Part shown: in pieces, positions 34,167-44,910 of the stretch
How positions within the stretch are numbered: position 1 is the stretch's first letter
Layout of the letters: each line of letters opens with the position of its first letter
Assembly (NCBI GenBank): GCA_026182355.1
Contig: JAPFBL010000084.1
Location: forward strand, 14,403,501 to 14,467,500
From: Hermatobates lingyangjiaoensis
Lineage: Eukaryota; Arthropoda; Insecta; Hemiptera; Hermatobatidae
Reading direction: 5' to 3'
DNA length: 64,000 bases
Program-made: the position numbers and the translations under genes
Notes under the pieces: model-generated
What the model saw: the letters and a program-made list of their open reading frames with translations, nothing else
Told to the model about the DNA's origin: nothing
Databases searched by the model: none

Positions 34167-36854
34167 TAATAAATTCTTAAAATCATTGATTACTTCTTTT
34201 AATTTGATCAAAGTCCAGTATTTTTGACTATTAAGAACAAACTGAAGGTCAGTTGTTCTGCTTGAACTAAAATTAATTAATTAAACATATACTTGCCATC
34301 CAATAATGACATATTTACATTGTATTTTTTGAAACTTGAAAATAAATAAAGATAAATAGATAGCTAATATATTATCTCCAACTAGTTGAAAAGAGGCTTG
34401 AGATAGTGACATATATTCAGAAAGACACGCCCAAAGCTAACGAGTGAAAGGAGAACTGACTACTTCTATCACTGCAACTACGAAATGAGTCATCACAGAA
34501 ACAGTTGCCTTCCAACACTAGATTTCACATTATAATGGTTCTTTACAAATCTATTCCTTTTAAAGAGAACAATATTACATTAAAATAGACACAAGAACAC
34601 TTATCTTATTTTCATGACAATGGTATATGCACTGTAGAGGCCTACAACGTGGCCAACTCACCAACTAAGGTTGGTTTTCCAATTTTTTTTTAAAGAAATA
34701 CACAAAAGTACACCAAAGAATCACTTGCTGCATAACATTTTTAGAACACATGAACAAAAATGATAATAAGTTATTGTCTTTGATACTTCTTAACAATTTT
34801 TATAATCCAAATCATTTCATCTAATTAATTCAAAGATTTGATTAGACAAATATGCATTACAAGCTTTTAATGGATTAAAAGCACTGAAATATGACAGAGC
34901 ATCTGCAAAGGTATACATTGCAATTGTATACCATGAAAAAAATTGTTGTAAACAAAATAGCAAATGTAACGAATTTAAAAATCCAATTTCCAGATTGTTC
35001 AAAATGGTCAAAGGATTGATATTTGTTAATTAATTTAAAAGAAGGAGCCTATTAGTGACAGGAAAATATTCTCTTTTTCATAGTGTGATATGTAAACTCA
35101 TGAGGTCACTTCTGACTTCACTTTATATCCCTAAAAAGCTATTAAGTGAGCATATGTGAAGTAGGACACCTTCTACAGTTTTAACATGATGTGGAAATGA
35201 CTTTAAAAGACAACAGTTATAACAAATACTATGATGTCTGCATCAATTTTAAAAATTGACATTAAAACAGAATGGGCGAAGAGAATGGAAGCCACTGTGA
35301 CGTCAGCTGCGCTGGAAGACCTCAATTGGTTCTGACTCCATTCCCTTTCTCTGCTTTCTTCAATTAAAGGCTCTTTTACATTGAATTACTATTGAATCAG
35401 TGATAGAAAAAAGTCGAACTACACAGGGAATGATATGCACCCAAAATTAGTCTTTAATATACCAAGTCAAAGTTTATACTGTACTTTAGAGGTAGTTCCA
35501 GTTGACTTTTTAGACTAGAATACCTATACAAGGATTGATTATATTTTGCTAATCTAAACCCAAAAAATATTTTACCGCTAACTCTGAATAAATTAATAAT
35601 AATGCCTTTAAAAAGTACTAAACAGAAAGGAAAATGAATATTAAGTAAGTCGATAGTAATGGATTGATTGAATAGAAGGGAATAGGTGACCGTTTTGGAG
35701 GGTATCACCTGCTGACCCTTCCCACATCCAGCCAGGTGGCGTTTCAACACACCTGCACGTCTATTCTCACAAAAATCAAGATAACACATTCAACATTATA
35801 CAATACCAAACATATTCAGTTACACAAAACTCTTTCAATGAGTAAACTAATTCACATTTCACTAGTGAATCAATTGTAATTATTTCTGTAGATAATGTTA
35901 TTGATAGATGAAATGAATAATGGCCCGAAATATTTTTAGTATTTTAATGGACTGGAATTATACAAATGAGAGAAGAAAAAATCGTTGTAGAGTTGATGGT
36001 GGCTCAACAATAATGGATGTTATAAGTTGCGAGTAAGCCGGTCAAGCGGCAGCCCCACGCCTGTTCTCTGCGAGAATTGTAACTGACACCTGGCCCAGGG
36101 CTACTTGCACACTGCACCCCAAGGCCGATCGCTTCAGTCAGTTGCCTGATCAAAACGTCTACTCTCATAGGGATGAACAAATCAGTGTCACAGCATTCCA
36201 TCCTTAAACGGATTCTCAATTTAAAAATTAATATTTGTACTGAACATTATTTACAGGTCAAATAAAAGAATTTTAATGTTAAAAAGTTAATAGTTCCAGA
36301 TGTACATGACATTCATTCATTGAATAAAAATAATTAATGCAAATAAATTCAATCGTATAGATACTGAAAGCACTATTATGAACCAAATAAAGGTAAACTA
36401 GATTCAAAAATATTTGTTGTCAGTTATAATAAGTAGGGTGAGAGAGAGTGAAAAAACAGTGTGCGAGTGGGGCTAACAGGAAAGGAGGGAAACGGTTGTG
36501 TGCTGGGAACCAATAGGAATGGAGGAGGGGATGCAGGTAGGTAGGTAGCTTCGGCCGGCGGACCGTGCCACAACCTTCATACGGTCCTTGCTCGGCCAAT
36601 AATGGTACAAAGCTCGTATCCATTATCAAAGAACAAACTACTAAATGTCAACCAGAAATTTAATATAAAATAGATTGTATGTACACTAAACAAGATATAA
36701 AAGTTTCATACGATTCAGAGGTCACGCACACAACTTCTCTTCAGAATGAAAGAGCAACAGGGTCATTAAACACGTCCCTTCATATGATTTCAATAAAACA
36801 TTATAAGAACAAAAACAAATGACAAATTAAATTGAATAAATCATTGTATTTTAC
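34167..36854. other. No defined gene; GC-richer islands at 35270-35350, 35700-35760, 36010-36200 and 36440-36600
   Basis: Four islands stand out from AT-rich DNA just downstream (minus strand) of the signal-peptide exon at 36855. Minus-strand frames run through two of them (36004-36219 with five Cys; 36420-36629), but none joins in phase to that exon at an obvious splice site. A perfect cAMP-response-type octamer TGACGTCA lies at 35298-35305. No transposon motif was seen. They may be exons, regulatory DNA or remains of an unrecognised repeat. Confidence 0.3.
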
Positions 36855-36939
36855 CTTGAGAAATTTGCGAAAGGAAGCTAATGATAAATATCACCAACAC
36901 TAAGGAAGAAGTTTGAACTAAACTCTTATTAGTTGCCAT
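36855..36939 (-). CDS. Candidate first coding exon of a secreted protein (signal peptide)
   Basis: On the minus strand a start codon at 36939-36937 lies in good insect context (caaaATGg). The frame encodes 28 residues, MATNKSLVQTSSLVLVIFII then SFLSQISQ. It has one Lys, a hydrophobic core of roughly residues 12-23, and a likely cleavage region near Ser24-Gln28. It ends exactly at a splice-donor match, CAAG|GTAAAA, with GT at 36854-36853, leaving the intron in phase 1. Short leader exons of this kind are common in genes for secreted or neuropeptide-like proteins. I could not find the second exon with confidence. Chance occurrence is possible, but the start, hydrophobic core and donor coincide. 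Confidence 0.4.
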
Positions 36940-37107
36940 ATTTTGCAGGAAAAAAAACACTAGATGGGTTATAGTTGAAATGGCACCATTAGAACACTGC
37001 ACTTTAAGATAGTGGAAAGGTAAGACAAGAAATCATGATTGTCTTGATGGAATCTCGTGGGAACGCACACGTTTGCTCGACACAGACCACCAAGCTGCTC
37101 AGTTGCC

Positions 37108-37112
37108 ACTGA
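37108..37112 (-). promoter_or_regulatory. Possible initiator (TCAGT) upstream of the signal-peptide exon
   Basis: The arthropod initiator core TCAGT occurs on the minus strand about 170 bases before the candidate start codon, at the edge of a pyrimidine/purine-biased GC-richer block (37113-37190). No TATA box was seen 25-30 bases upstream. Five-base motifs are common by chance, so support comes only from position. Confidence 0.2.
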
Positions 37113-37190
37113 CGCCATTCCCTCCTTCTTCCTACCCCCTCCACGGCAAACCCCCCCCTCTCAACTTACCAACCTTTTTACTCTAACCAA

Positions 37191-38775
37191 CTAAACAGTA
37201 TATTTCCATTGGTACATCTCAATGTATGTTTTATATCTTTGCTGCATATTCCTTACTTAAGTAAACGTCCCTCTGTTTTTTTTTCACTTTTTACTTCTAT
37301 CTTTCCTTAATTAACGTATACATCTAGTAAAATCACTGCCTCTCAATGGCCTGGATTATTTTTCGAGTGCCATGTATTAGTACATGTAGTATATGTTTAT
37401 ATTTCTATCTCAAATATAATATTTTAAATAATGCTTCCCTACTTCTAGGTATACATAGCAGTACTATAGCAACTTTAATAAACTAACCGAATTAATTACT
37501 TTAAGCATCTATGTGGGGACTTAGTCTGCAACCATGAACTGCTATTAGGATTTTAAACTTTAGGACAGTAAGAGTATATGACTGGGTTTGTATGAGATAT
37601 AACATGTTTTAAAAATTACATTTATGCAAAGTGTTAATAAATTTGTTGTCTGATGATGTTTACATTGTAATTTTAGATGGCTGAAATTTACAGCTAATAT
37701 ATAATATAATAATTATTATTAATGAATTAAAAGTTGAAACTCAGAAACACAAAAACAGGGAAACACTTTGCCACACAAATACTCACGTCTGACTAATTAC
37801 TGCAGCGCGCCATCTTCAGTAGAAATGAAGAATTCAGAATGGTGAAGAAACAGAGACGTAATATAGTAATCATATAATTTATAAAAAAAAATTATTAGCC
37901 TATTAAGAAACTAAAGCGACTTTTCCTTATCGAGTTCTTTTCTTCCTAATTTATTAATTCCCAGAATATATTTTTTTGAGTTAATCACCTGAATGACTGA
38001 TTGTTATATGCAGAATATAACTGAACTGAATTTATATCATTCAAAAGTTATTTGTCAGAAGTAATAAACTTAAAAAATAAAAATCTTACAAAAATCTGCA
38101 GTACATTTAATAGAATTAAAGAAACAGTCTTTAAGAAACAATAATGGATTATTTTGTTACTAGATATTATTAATTAGTGCAATTGTTATTTGATAATTTT
38201 AATTATTAATTAATGCAATTATTAATATACCTAGAACTCTTGCGGTGAATCAAGTTAGTTGCCGGTGGTTGCTTACTAGGAGATATCTGATCTAATAAAC
38301 CGTTCGATCCACCAGCACTGCTTAGCAGGTAACACCATCAATTAAGTAAGTTTCTTTGTATACAGTTATGTATCTGATGACAACTGAGCATAACGTTTAA
38401 ACAACATTTAGTAAAGGAAATATGCTATTTGCTTTGAAATTAATAACATATCCAGTGTGATTATTGCGAGTTTAATTAATGTCCAAGAAAAGGAAAGCCT
38501 CCAAATGGCATGTAGAAATAAGTAAATGAATAATACTGTTCAAAATTATTTTAACTTTCAATTCACTTAAGTTTTTTTTTATTTAATCTATTTACATAAA
38601 AAGCTGTTAGATTAGATAAGATATGTAATCACTTAAGGTCATTTTACTCTGTATGTGAAAACTTCTGTCCAATGATAAGCATTCCCTTACTGCTAAATAT
38701 GGATTTGTATCGCGCCTACAAGTTATAATTTTGAAAATAGAAATATATTAATTTCGTGTAATGCCAGCTCTTAAC
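37191..38775. other. No recognisable gene
   Basis: AT-rich with short frames only. No shared repeat was found before the palindrome arm that starts near 38776. Confidence 0.4.
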
Positions 38776-39985
38776 ACCTCTGTCATTCAAAATTTGAAAA
38801 CAACTTTCTCACAATAAACCTGTTCTCTGCTGAATTAGGACCCTGACAACACTAGAAGCGAATTAGAAGAACGTGTAAAACTTGTTGTCACTATTTAAGT
38901 GTACCTACTCGGCCTAACAGGTGAGCTGGTTGGTCAAGGATAGAAATATTAGTTGGTTTAAACAGTCAACAGCCTTTTTTAAAAGTGTTGTCAACGCTAT
39001 AACTGACGAGCAACTCAGCTGCCATGTAATATCAACAAGTATGAGAATGTTTTGGTTAATTGAAGTTATATATTTGAATTGAAGTAGTGATACATTTATT
39101 TCAATTTAGATTAAAGTTACTGCAGACTGGGCTGCTAGGGAGCAACGGTGGCCTCACAGGTTGAACAGCTTAAAGATATGAGGAGAGTGATTGTTCAAGC
39201 GTATGTAGGATAGATAGGATACTGACTGGAGAAGTAATACTTCACACCTTCGAAGGATACTTCCTCAGCTAGAAACCACTATAGTCACCCTCACGAAAAA
39301 CTTTGAACTTTTATCTGAAGATTGGGCTCACACGATTAACACATAGTTTCTTCCTAAAAGGACTAATCTCTCTCTTGCCCTAGATGTGCAGTAGTACTGG
39401 CAGTGCCACATTAACTCCAGTTCCATCCCCAAACTAAAGGAAGAAAAAAACACCTCGGGAATCTTGTCATATGTTGTTGTTACTGCCACCACTAATAGAA
39501 AATACTTAGTCCAAATAAGAGATTCCCTTTAGAGGGATATTTAGACTATATTTAATAAATTCATTATTGCTTAGGGATGTATTCTTCCAAGAGATTTAAC
39601 TGAGTTTAGATATTAGTTTAATGCCTTTCATTAATTGTAATAATAATTAAGTTAAAGTTTAACATAATATGTGCCGACACTCACTTTTCTTGGAATATGT
39701 TTTATTTTTGCTTTATCAATGTTTGCAGTTTCTTTTATTGTTGTTGTCGTTTTTCCTTGATCCATGTTTTCCATATTTATTATATTTGAATAAAATATGG
39801 TTCTAATTGTTATCTAATCAAGCCAAAACACTTAAAGAAAAACAATGTAAAGAGGAGAAAGAAAACCAGTTTCCGAGGTGAGTTTTCTCTAGCGTTACTC
39901 TCTTTGTAACAAAATATTTATATTTCCTTATTATAAATAAATAAAGTGTCTAGTTCTACCACGTATATAGTACTCTAATATCATG
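38776..39985. repeat. Large palindrome, left arm (uninterrupted)
   Basis: Read in inverse, this matches 44402 down to 41195. The outer part (38776-39313) is very similar to 43866-44402 with only scattered differences. The inner part (about 39548-39985) is clearly more diverged and is split in the right arm by a family X insertion. About 235 bases (39314-39547) have no counterpart in the right arm, where a Helitron sits instead. Confidence 0.92.
39685..39774 (-). CDS. Exon-like frame in left palindrome arm (30 codons)
   Basis: On the minus strand ATG at 39774 (with a second ATG three codons on) opens MENMDQGKTTTTIKETANID then KAKIKHIPRK, directly followed by a donor-like GTGAGT at 39684-39679. 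The frame alternatively continues 12 codons to a stop. The right arm has the counterpart with the first ATG changed to GTG and a stop after KID, so the pair looks like one possible and one broken copy. It is Lys/Thr-rich with no signal peptide or known domain. It could be a real duplicated exon or chance. Confidence 0.2.
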
Positions 39986-41194
39986 AAATTACAAGTACTG
40001 AATGTAAATGAGAATTTCCACTGTACTTGGCACAATCATACATTCGTTATTATTAACAAGAACTGAATCAAATTTGTAGTTCCTACAACAATGTTGGTCC
40101 TTCACGTACATTATTATTCTCATTGTTAGCAGATTTTGAATATGACTAGCAAAGGGAAATATCCAGTTTTGGACTTTCAGTCCAGATGAGAAGTGATAAA
40201 GAATATATGCAGATTATCAAATATGAATTTGTTTTAACACCTCTTTCTTTGTAAGTGGATACTTTACTAAGCAGTCACTAATCTTCAATCCGAGATTTTT
40301 CTAATAATAAATAGTTACTGTTTTCAAGAGTTTCAGTTCTTCCCTTTTTTACATTTTTTTTTTTTTTTTTTAGAAATAAGCTGTAAGTGAAGGCGGGAGG
40401 CCCTAGTTTATTATTGCCCATCCTCTACTGAACCCCTTTCTAGGTTGATTCGATTTATTTTTAAATATCTCCCAGCTCTTTCAAAGTATTTTACTCTGTA
40501 AATAACTTTAAGAAGTTCCCCTGTGGCGTACTGAGGTTGGAAACGTTAACTTCTTTTAATAGTAATAAAAAAAAATTTAATGTTAATGCAGTGGGGTTAA
40601 TGCTACTTTTAGTTAATTAATGAAAATTAATTAACGTAATTTTGTAACTGAATATAACTGAGGAATGTTATCAGCAAGTCGACATGAGATTGTGTAGACA
40701 AAAATCGATGGTTTCTAGAGAAAAAAGAGCAAAAACACACGACTGCAAATTCCTTGCTTTACGAGCTGTTTTTTAATAGTGATTATAGTTTACATGTGTA
40801 TTATAATATAGGTCATTAGCAGAAAGTTAAAACATGTACATTTCAGTGAGAGTTTATATTTGAAAACAAGTGGTAATTTTTTGCTCTGATGGTAGAAAGT
40901 ACATTAATATGGGGAAGTGGTGTTTTGAGTGGACAGTGGACAGTGATGGAGGAAGGCGGCCGAGATGGAGGACCTAGCTACGTCAGGATTAATCCCCATT
41001 CCTGCCCCCTTCGTAGGCTATTCGTAGTAGAACTAAGACTACTGTTCTTTCAAGAAACCCAACTTGCTTCACTAAACTAGACGATCATTAAGCAGGCCAA
41101 TTCTCTGAAACGACTTGAAGAATTTAAACTGAGAACATTTAGGAAAACTGCTGTACATATACTTCCAAATAGAGTTTTCCTTATATTAGTACTA
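39986..41194. other. Palindrome centre, single-copy spacer
   Basis: There is a poly-T tract of about 18 at 40353-40372, and GC-richer short frames at 40380-40440 and 40889-41080 (MVESTLIWGSGVLSGQWTVM...). I recognise no domain. The spacer separates the two arms. Confidence 0.5.
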
Positions 41195-41382
41195 TATACG
41201 TGGTAAGACTGGACACTTATTTATTTATAATAAGAAAATATAAATATTTTGTTACAAAAAGAGTGACTCTAGAGAAAACTTACCTCAGAAACTGATTTTC
41301 TTACTCCTCGTAACTTTGTTTTTCTTTATGTTTTGGCTTGATTAGCTAACTATTACAACTATATTTTGTTAAATCTTAGTAA

Positions 41383-42990
41383 AAAAATCTGGAGTGGCCT
41401 ACACTCTACTTTACTATAAAAAACTTAATTTCAAATTTCTTGAGTATATAAAACATAACGTCTCATTTAAGCATAACGTAAACATATAAATGCGATATAA
41501 TTATTAGCCTTTCATTCCTGAGGTAGTACAAATAGTGATTGAAGGACTTGTCAATATATAAGCTTATTTTTGTACATCACACAGCTGATGCAAATAATTT
41601 CATTAGTATAACTACAGCAGTAATAACATTTTTGAAAAACCAAAGTGAACATTTCTTGATACGAAATATTCTCCTACAAGAGACCATGGCTTTTGTTCAA
41701 ATAGCCAGTGGATTTCTTACATCGTTTACTTGACATCCTTCTACATTCAATATAAAAGCAAATTTTCAAATTAAAACAGGAAAATACCCTTTTTTTCTCT
41801 GAAAAACATCTTAAACAGCGAAGAAAATGTTGTTTTAAGGTGATTTGTTAATTAAAGATGAACGATAATTACATTCATTAATCTCTAAACGATAGATTCC
41901 AATTTTGAATCATCTTTTTTGGTTTTTAACAGAATTATTATACTGGGAATTTTATGCCTTCTCAGTTTTTAATAAGATCATTTTCCTTCCCCTTTGTCAA
42001 ATAACATATATACGAATTTTTTTTTAATGAGTGTTATTATTTTCCTGCACAATATTATTCCTCCTACATCTCATATAAGTCAATAAACAATTTAAATTGT
42101 TCCTTTATTAATATCAATTTTATCTCAGTGGATTCACTCAAAAATTTCTAAGTCAATGTAAACAATGTAAAAAAAATATAAAAAATTCGACAAGTATAGT
42201 AGGTGATCTCTTAGTCTAGGATAAACAAACAGTTTTTATAGCGTTATTGCTCTTTCCCGTAATTGAAACTTCATGATTTTTTTTTGTGTATTGCTAATTT
42301 TTTGTTCCATTTTTGGCCAAACTTTCATTATTTTCTAATGAGCCGTTTAGCGTCAAAAAACATTTTCTGAAAACAGAAATCGTACTGTAACGTCTCATTA
42401 GCGAATGTAATTTTGAAAAAAAATATCTCAACTCATTTTCCACATAATGTTCTATTTTTAGGCATAGTTTGATTTTGATCCGTCAAACAGTATGGCTTGT
42501 ATAGCTCTCACAAAGTTTGAGATTGAATTATAAGTCAAAATGTCTACATTTTATTGAAAAAAAATATTTTCTGTGGTTTTAAAATTCTGAATATATTTTT
42601 CGTTTGCTCCATTTGTATCTTCAAAGCTAATATCAAAATTTCAAAACTCTAGGGTTATCAGTTTAGGAGAAATAAATGCTATTTAAAAAACGGTTTTTGG
42701 CAAAAAAAAATGACTTTCCCATCATGCATAATTCTTCCCAAACAGTAGGGATCTTCTTCCCTATGAGATCCATTTTTGTGTAAAATATCAACTTGATCCA
42801 TCAAAGATTCTGGACCGTAGCGTGGTAACAAGCAATGCTAACACACTCACCCACCCACCCGCCCACACACACACAGACATCATCGAAAAAACTTCATAAA
42901 ACGACTTCTGGGACCTCAAAACATGTAATTCCGTCAAAATCTCGAGATCAAATTTTTTCACGATCACTATACTTTACTTATAGTAAAGTA
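41383..42990 (+). repeat. Family X, longest copy (about 1.6 kb)
   Basis: The head is tctggagtggcctacactctactttactata at 41391 onward, preceded by an A run, and the tail is cgatcactatactttacttatagtaaagta at 42961-42990. Both ends carry the inverted motif ctttactataagtaa. Internal landmarks are the acagctgatgcaaataattt block, tttggccaaactttcatt, agattctggaccgtagcgtgg and a CA-rich tract (42840-42880). No frame over 75 codons is present, so it is non-autonomous. The left palindrome arm lacks it and shows the empty site near 39780-39800. Confidence 0.88.
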
Positions 42991-42999
42991 AAAATAAAT

Positions 43000-43062
43000 G
43001 TGGAAAACATGGATGAAGGAAAAATAACAACAACAATAAAAGAAACTGCAAAAATTGATTAA
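43000..43062 (+). pseudogene. Broken right-arm counterpart of the exon-like frame
   Basis: This mirrors 39685-39774. The first ATG is GTG here but the second (43009-43011) remains: MDEGKITTTIKETAKID then a stop at 43060-43062. The donor-like GTGAGT is still visible at about 43090. A family X tail lies directly before it. Confidence 0.25.
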
Positions 43063-43225
43063 ACAAAAATAAAACATATTCTAAGAACAGTGAGTGCCAG
43101 CACATTTTATGTTAAAGTTTAACCTAATAATGCTTGCTATTAATGAAAGGTTTTAAACCAATTATCTAAACCCAGTTAAACTCTCTAGGAATAAATTCAT
43201 AAGCAAAAACAAATTTATTAAATAA

Positions 43226-43865
43226 CTAGCGAACAAGTCCTTTGACGGGTACTTTTTCAAAAATTTGAAGATGATACATGGTATTCCAAAATAAGATTAG
43301 AAATTATAGACTAGTAGAAAATATCATTATTAGTACAGTAATAAGTTGGAAATTCAGTTGGATAATGAACTACTTCCTCATCACTAATCACTCTGTTTCC
43401 TGACTTCTAAGTTCTTTCTTCAGTTTGATATAGCGTAAGTTGTTTGTTGATTTTTCCTGCCTGTTCATGAGAAGGAGTTAACAATTGCTCGTTCACAAAC
43501 TCATTTATTCTGAATACGTAGTAGATCTTGAACTCGGTAAATACCTTGTCAATAAGCTCTTGTTGGGAGCTTAAACCCAAAAGAAATAAAAATCAACTAA
43601 TAACTGTATATTTTCAAAATAAACATGTCTGTTTAGCTAGCCGGACACGGCTTAAAAGTTCATAACTTCGCTTCTACGTTGAATTTTCAATCGTTCAAAG
43701 CTTAGATTTTAAGTTAGACTTACACAAAACTAGTGTCAAAGTTTCAGCTCGCTGTGTCACATGACAGCTGAGTATACTTGTGACCAAATTTTGCGGACAA
43801 ACCCACAGACAGACAGAAATTTTCCTAAGGGTGGATTCAGTTTTTCTAATCTCCAAATAAAAAGT
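43226..43865 (-). mobile_element. Helitron deletion derivative (copy H3)
   Basis: On the minus strand it starts near 43865 with the gaatccacccttagg 5-prime block and continues with about 200 bases shared with 48860-49135. It then carries a helicase piece (SSQQELIDKVF..., RVISDEEVVHYPTEF), and ends abruptly at the 3-prime terminus tacccgtcaaagg...CTAG at 43226-43229, followed by T. The hairpin-like cccgtc and the CTAG-T end are diagnostic. The helicase is truncated and frameshifted. Confidence 0.82.
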
Positions 43866-44404
43866 TCAAAGTTTTTCGTGAGGGTGACTATAGTGGTTTC
43901 TAGCTGGGGAAGTATCCTTCGAAGGTGTGAAGTATTACTTCTCCAGTCAGTATCCTATCTATCCTACATACGCTTGAACAATCACTCTCCTCATATCTGT
44001 AAGCTGTTCAGCCTGTGAGGCCACCGTTGCTCCCTAGCAGCCCAGTCTGCAGTAACTTTAATCTAAATTGAAATAAATGTATCACTACTTCAATTCAAAT
44101 ATATAACTTCAATTAACCAAAACATTCTCATACTTGTTGATATTACATGGCAGCTGAGTTGCTCGTCAGTTATAGCGTTGACAACACTTTTAAAAAAGGC
44201 TGTTGACTGTTTAAACCAACTAATATTTCTATCCTTGACCAACCAGCTCACCTGTTAGGCCGAGTAGGTACACTTAAATAGTGACAACAAGTTTTAGACG
44301 TTCTTCTAATTCGCTTCTGGTGTTGTCAGGGTCCTAATTCAGCAGAGAACAGGTTTATTGTGAGAAAGTTGTTCTCAAACTTTAAATGACAGAGCTGAAC
44401 GTAC

Positions 44405-44490
44405 ACAGCCGAGTACCACCGTAGGCCGAGTAGGTACACTTAAATAGAGACAACAAGTTTTACACGTTCTTCAAATTTGCTTCTGGTGGC
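44405..44490. repeat. Tandem partial copy of the palindrome outer block
   Basis: ggccgagtaggtacacttaaatag, caacaagttttacacgttctt and gcttctggtg repeat the sequence at 44258-44335 at a period of about 170 bases. This gives a third copy of that segment (with 38780-38930) that is not in the left arm. Confidence 0.85.
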
Positions 44491-44910
44491 GACAGCGTCC
44501 CAACTCAGGGGTAAAAAATCAAACAAATGGACAATGGAACTTTATTTATTAAATATACACTTCTTTAAAAATAAATATGTTGCTAAAAAAAAAGTAATAA
44601 AGTTTAACTACCTTGCCTAGAAATTATTATTTTTAATATTTACTCTCAATGCTAATAATTATCAATTTGCAAGTTACAAATTTTACATAAATTAATAAAA
44701 AAAAATCGATTATTCAAAGAACTTTTGCAAAATAGTCTAGCATTGAATATATCTAAATAAAAGAATTCATATTTCTATCGAGGAGAACTGGTTAAAGGAT
44801 TAACTTAACTTAACCAGTTAAGTTCCTCCAGTAATATTTCTCTAAACATATTATTTCTCCGACTTCTCTTATGCTCAGTTTAGTCAATTAATGAGGCAAC
44901 AAGATCTAGC
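44491..44910. repeat. Dispersed repeat Y, copy 1
   Basis: This is the inverse of 47790-48170 at roughly 80-85 percent identity by eye. Landmarks are aaaaatcaaacaaa, cttttgcaaaatagtc, ggagaactggtt.aaggatt and aaacatattatttctcc. It carries no long frame. Confidence 0.85.

Larger units (their letters stand above)
41195..44402. repeat. Large palindrome, right arm (interrupted by two insertions)
   Basis: The arm consists of 41195-41382, 42991-43225 and 43866-44402, the inverse of 39985-38776. It is split by a family X element (41383-42990) and a Helitron derivative (43226-43865). Shared landmarks include ccacgtatatagtact, ttggcttgattag, ggaaaacatggat, cgaaggtgtgaagtattact and the ggccgagtaggtacactt block. 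Confidence 0.92.

Noticed and set aside
36004..36219. Second exon for the signal-peptide candidate
   Set aside because: The long frame would need a different entry phase from the phase-1 donor at 36855, and the in-phase acceptor choices give stops within a few codons.
40889..41080. 63-codon frame in the palindrome spacer as a gene
   Set aside because: It is short, with no motif and no counterpart elsewhere. Noted only as a GC-richer patch.
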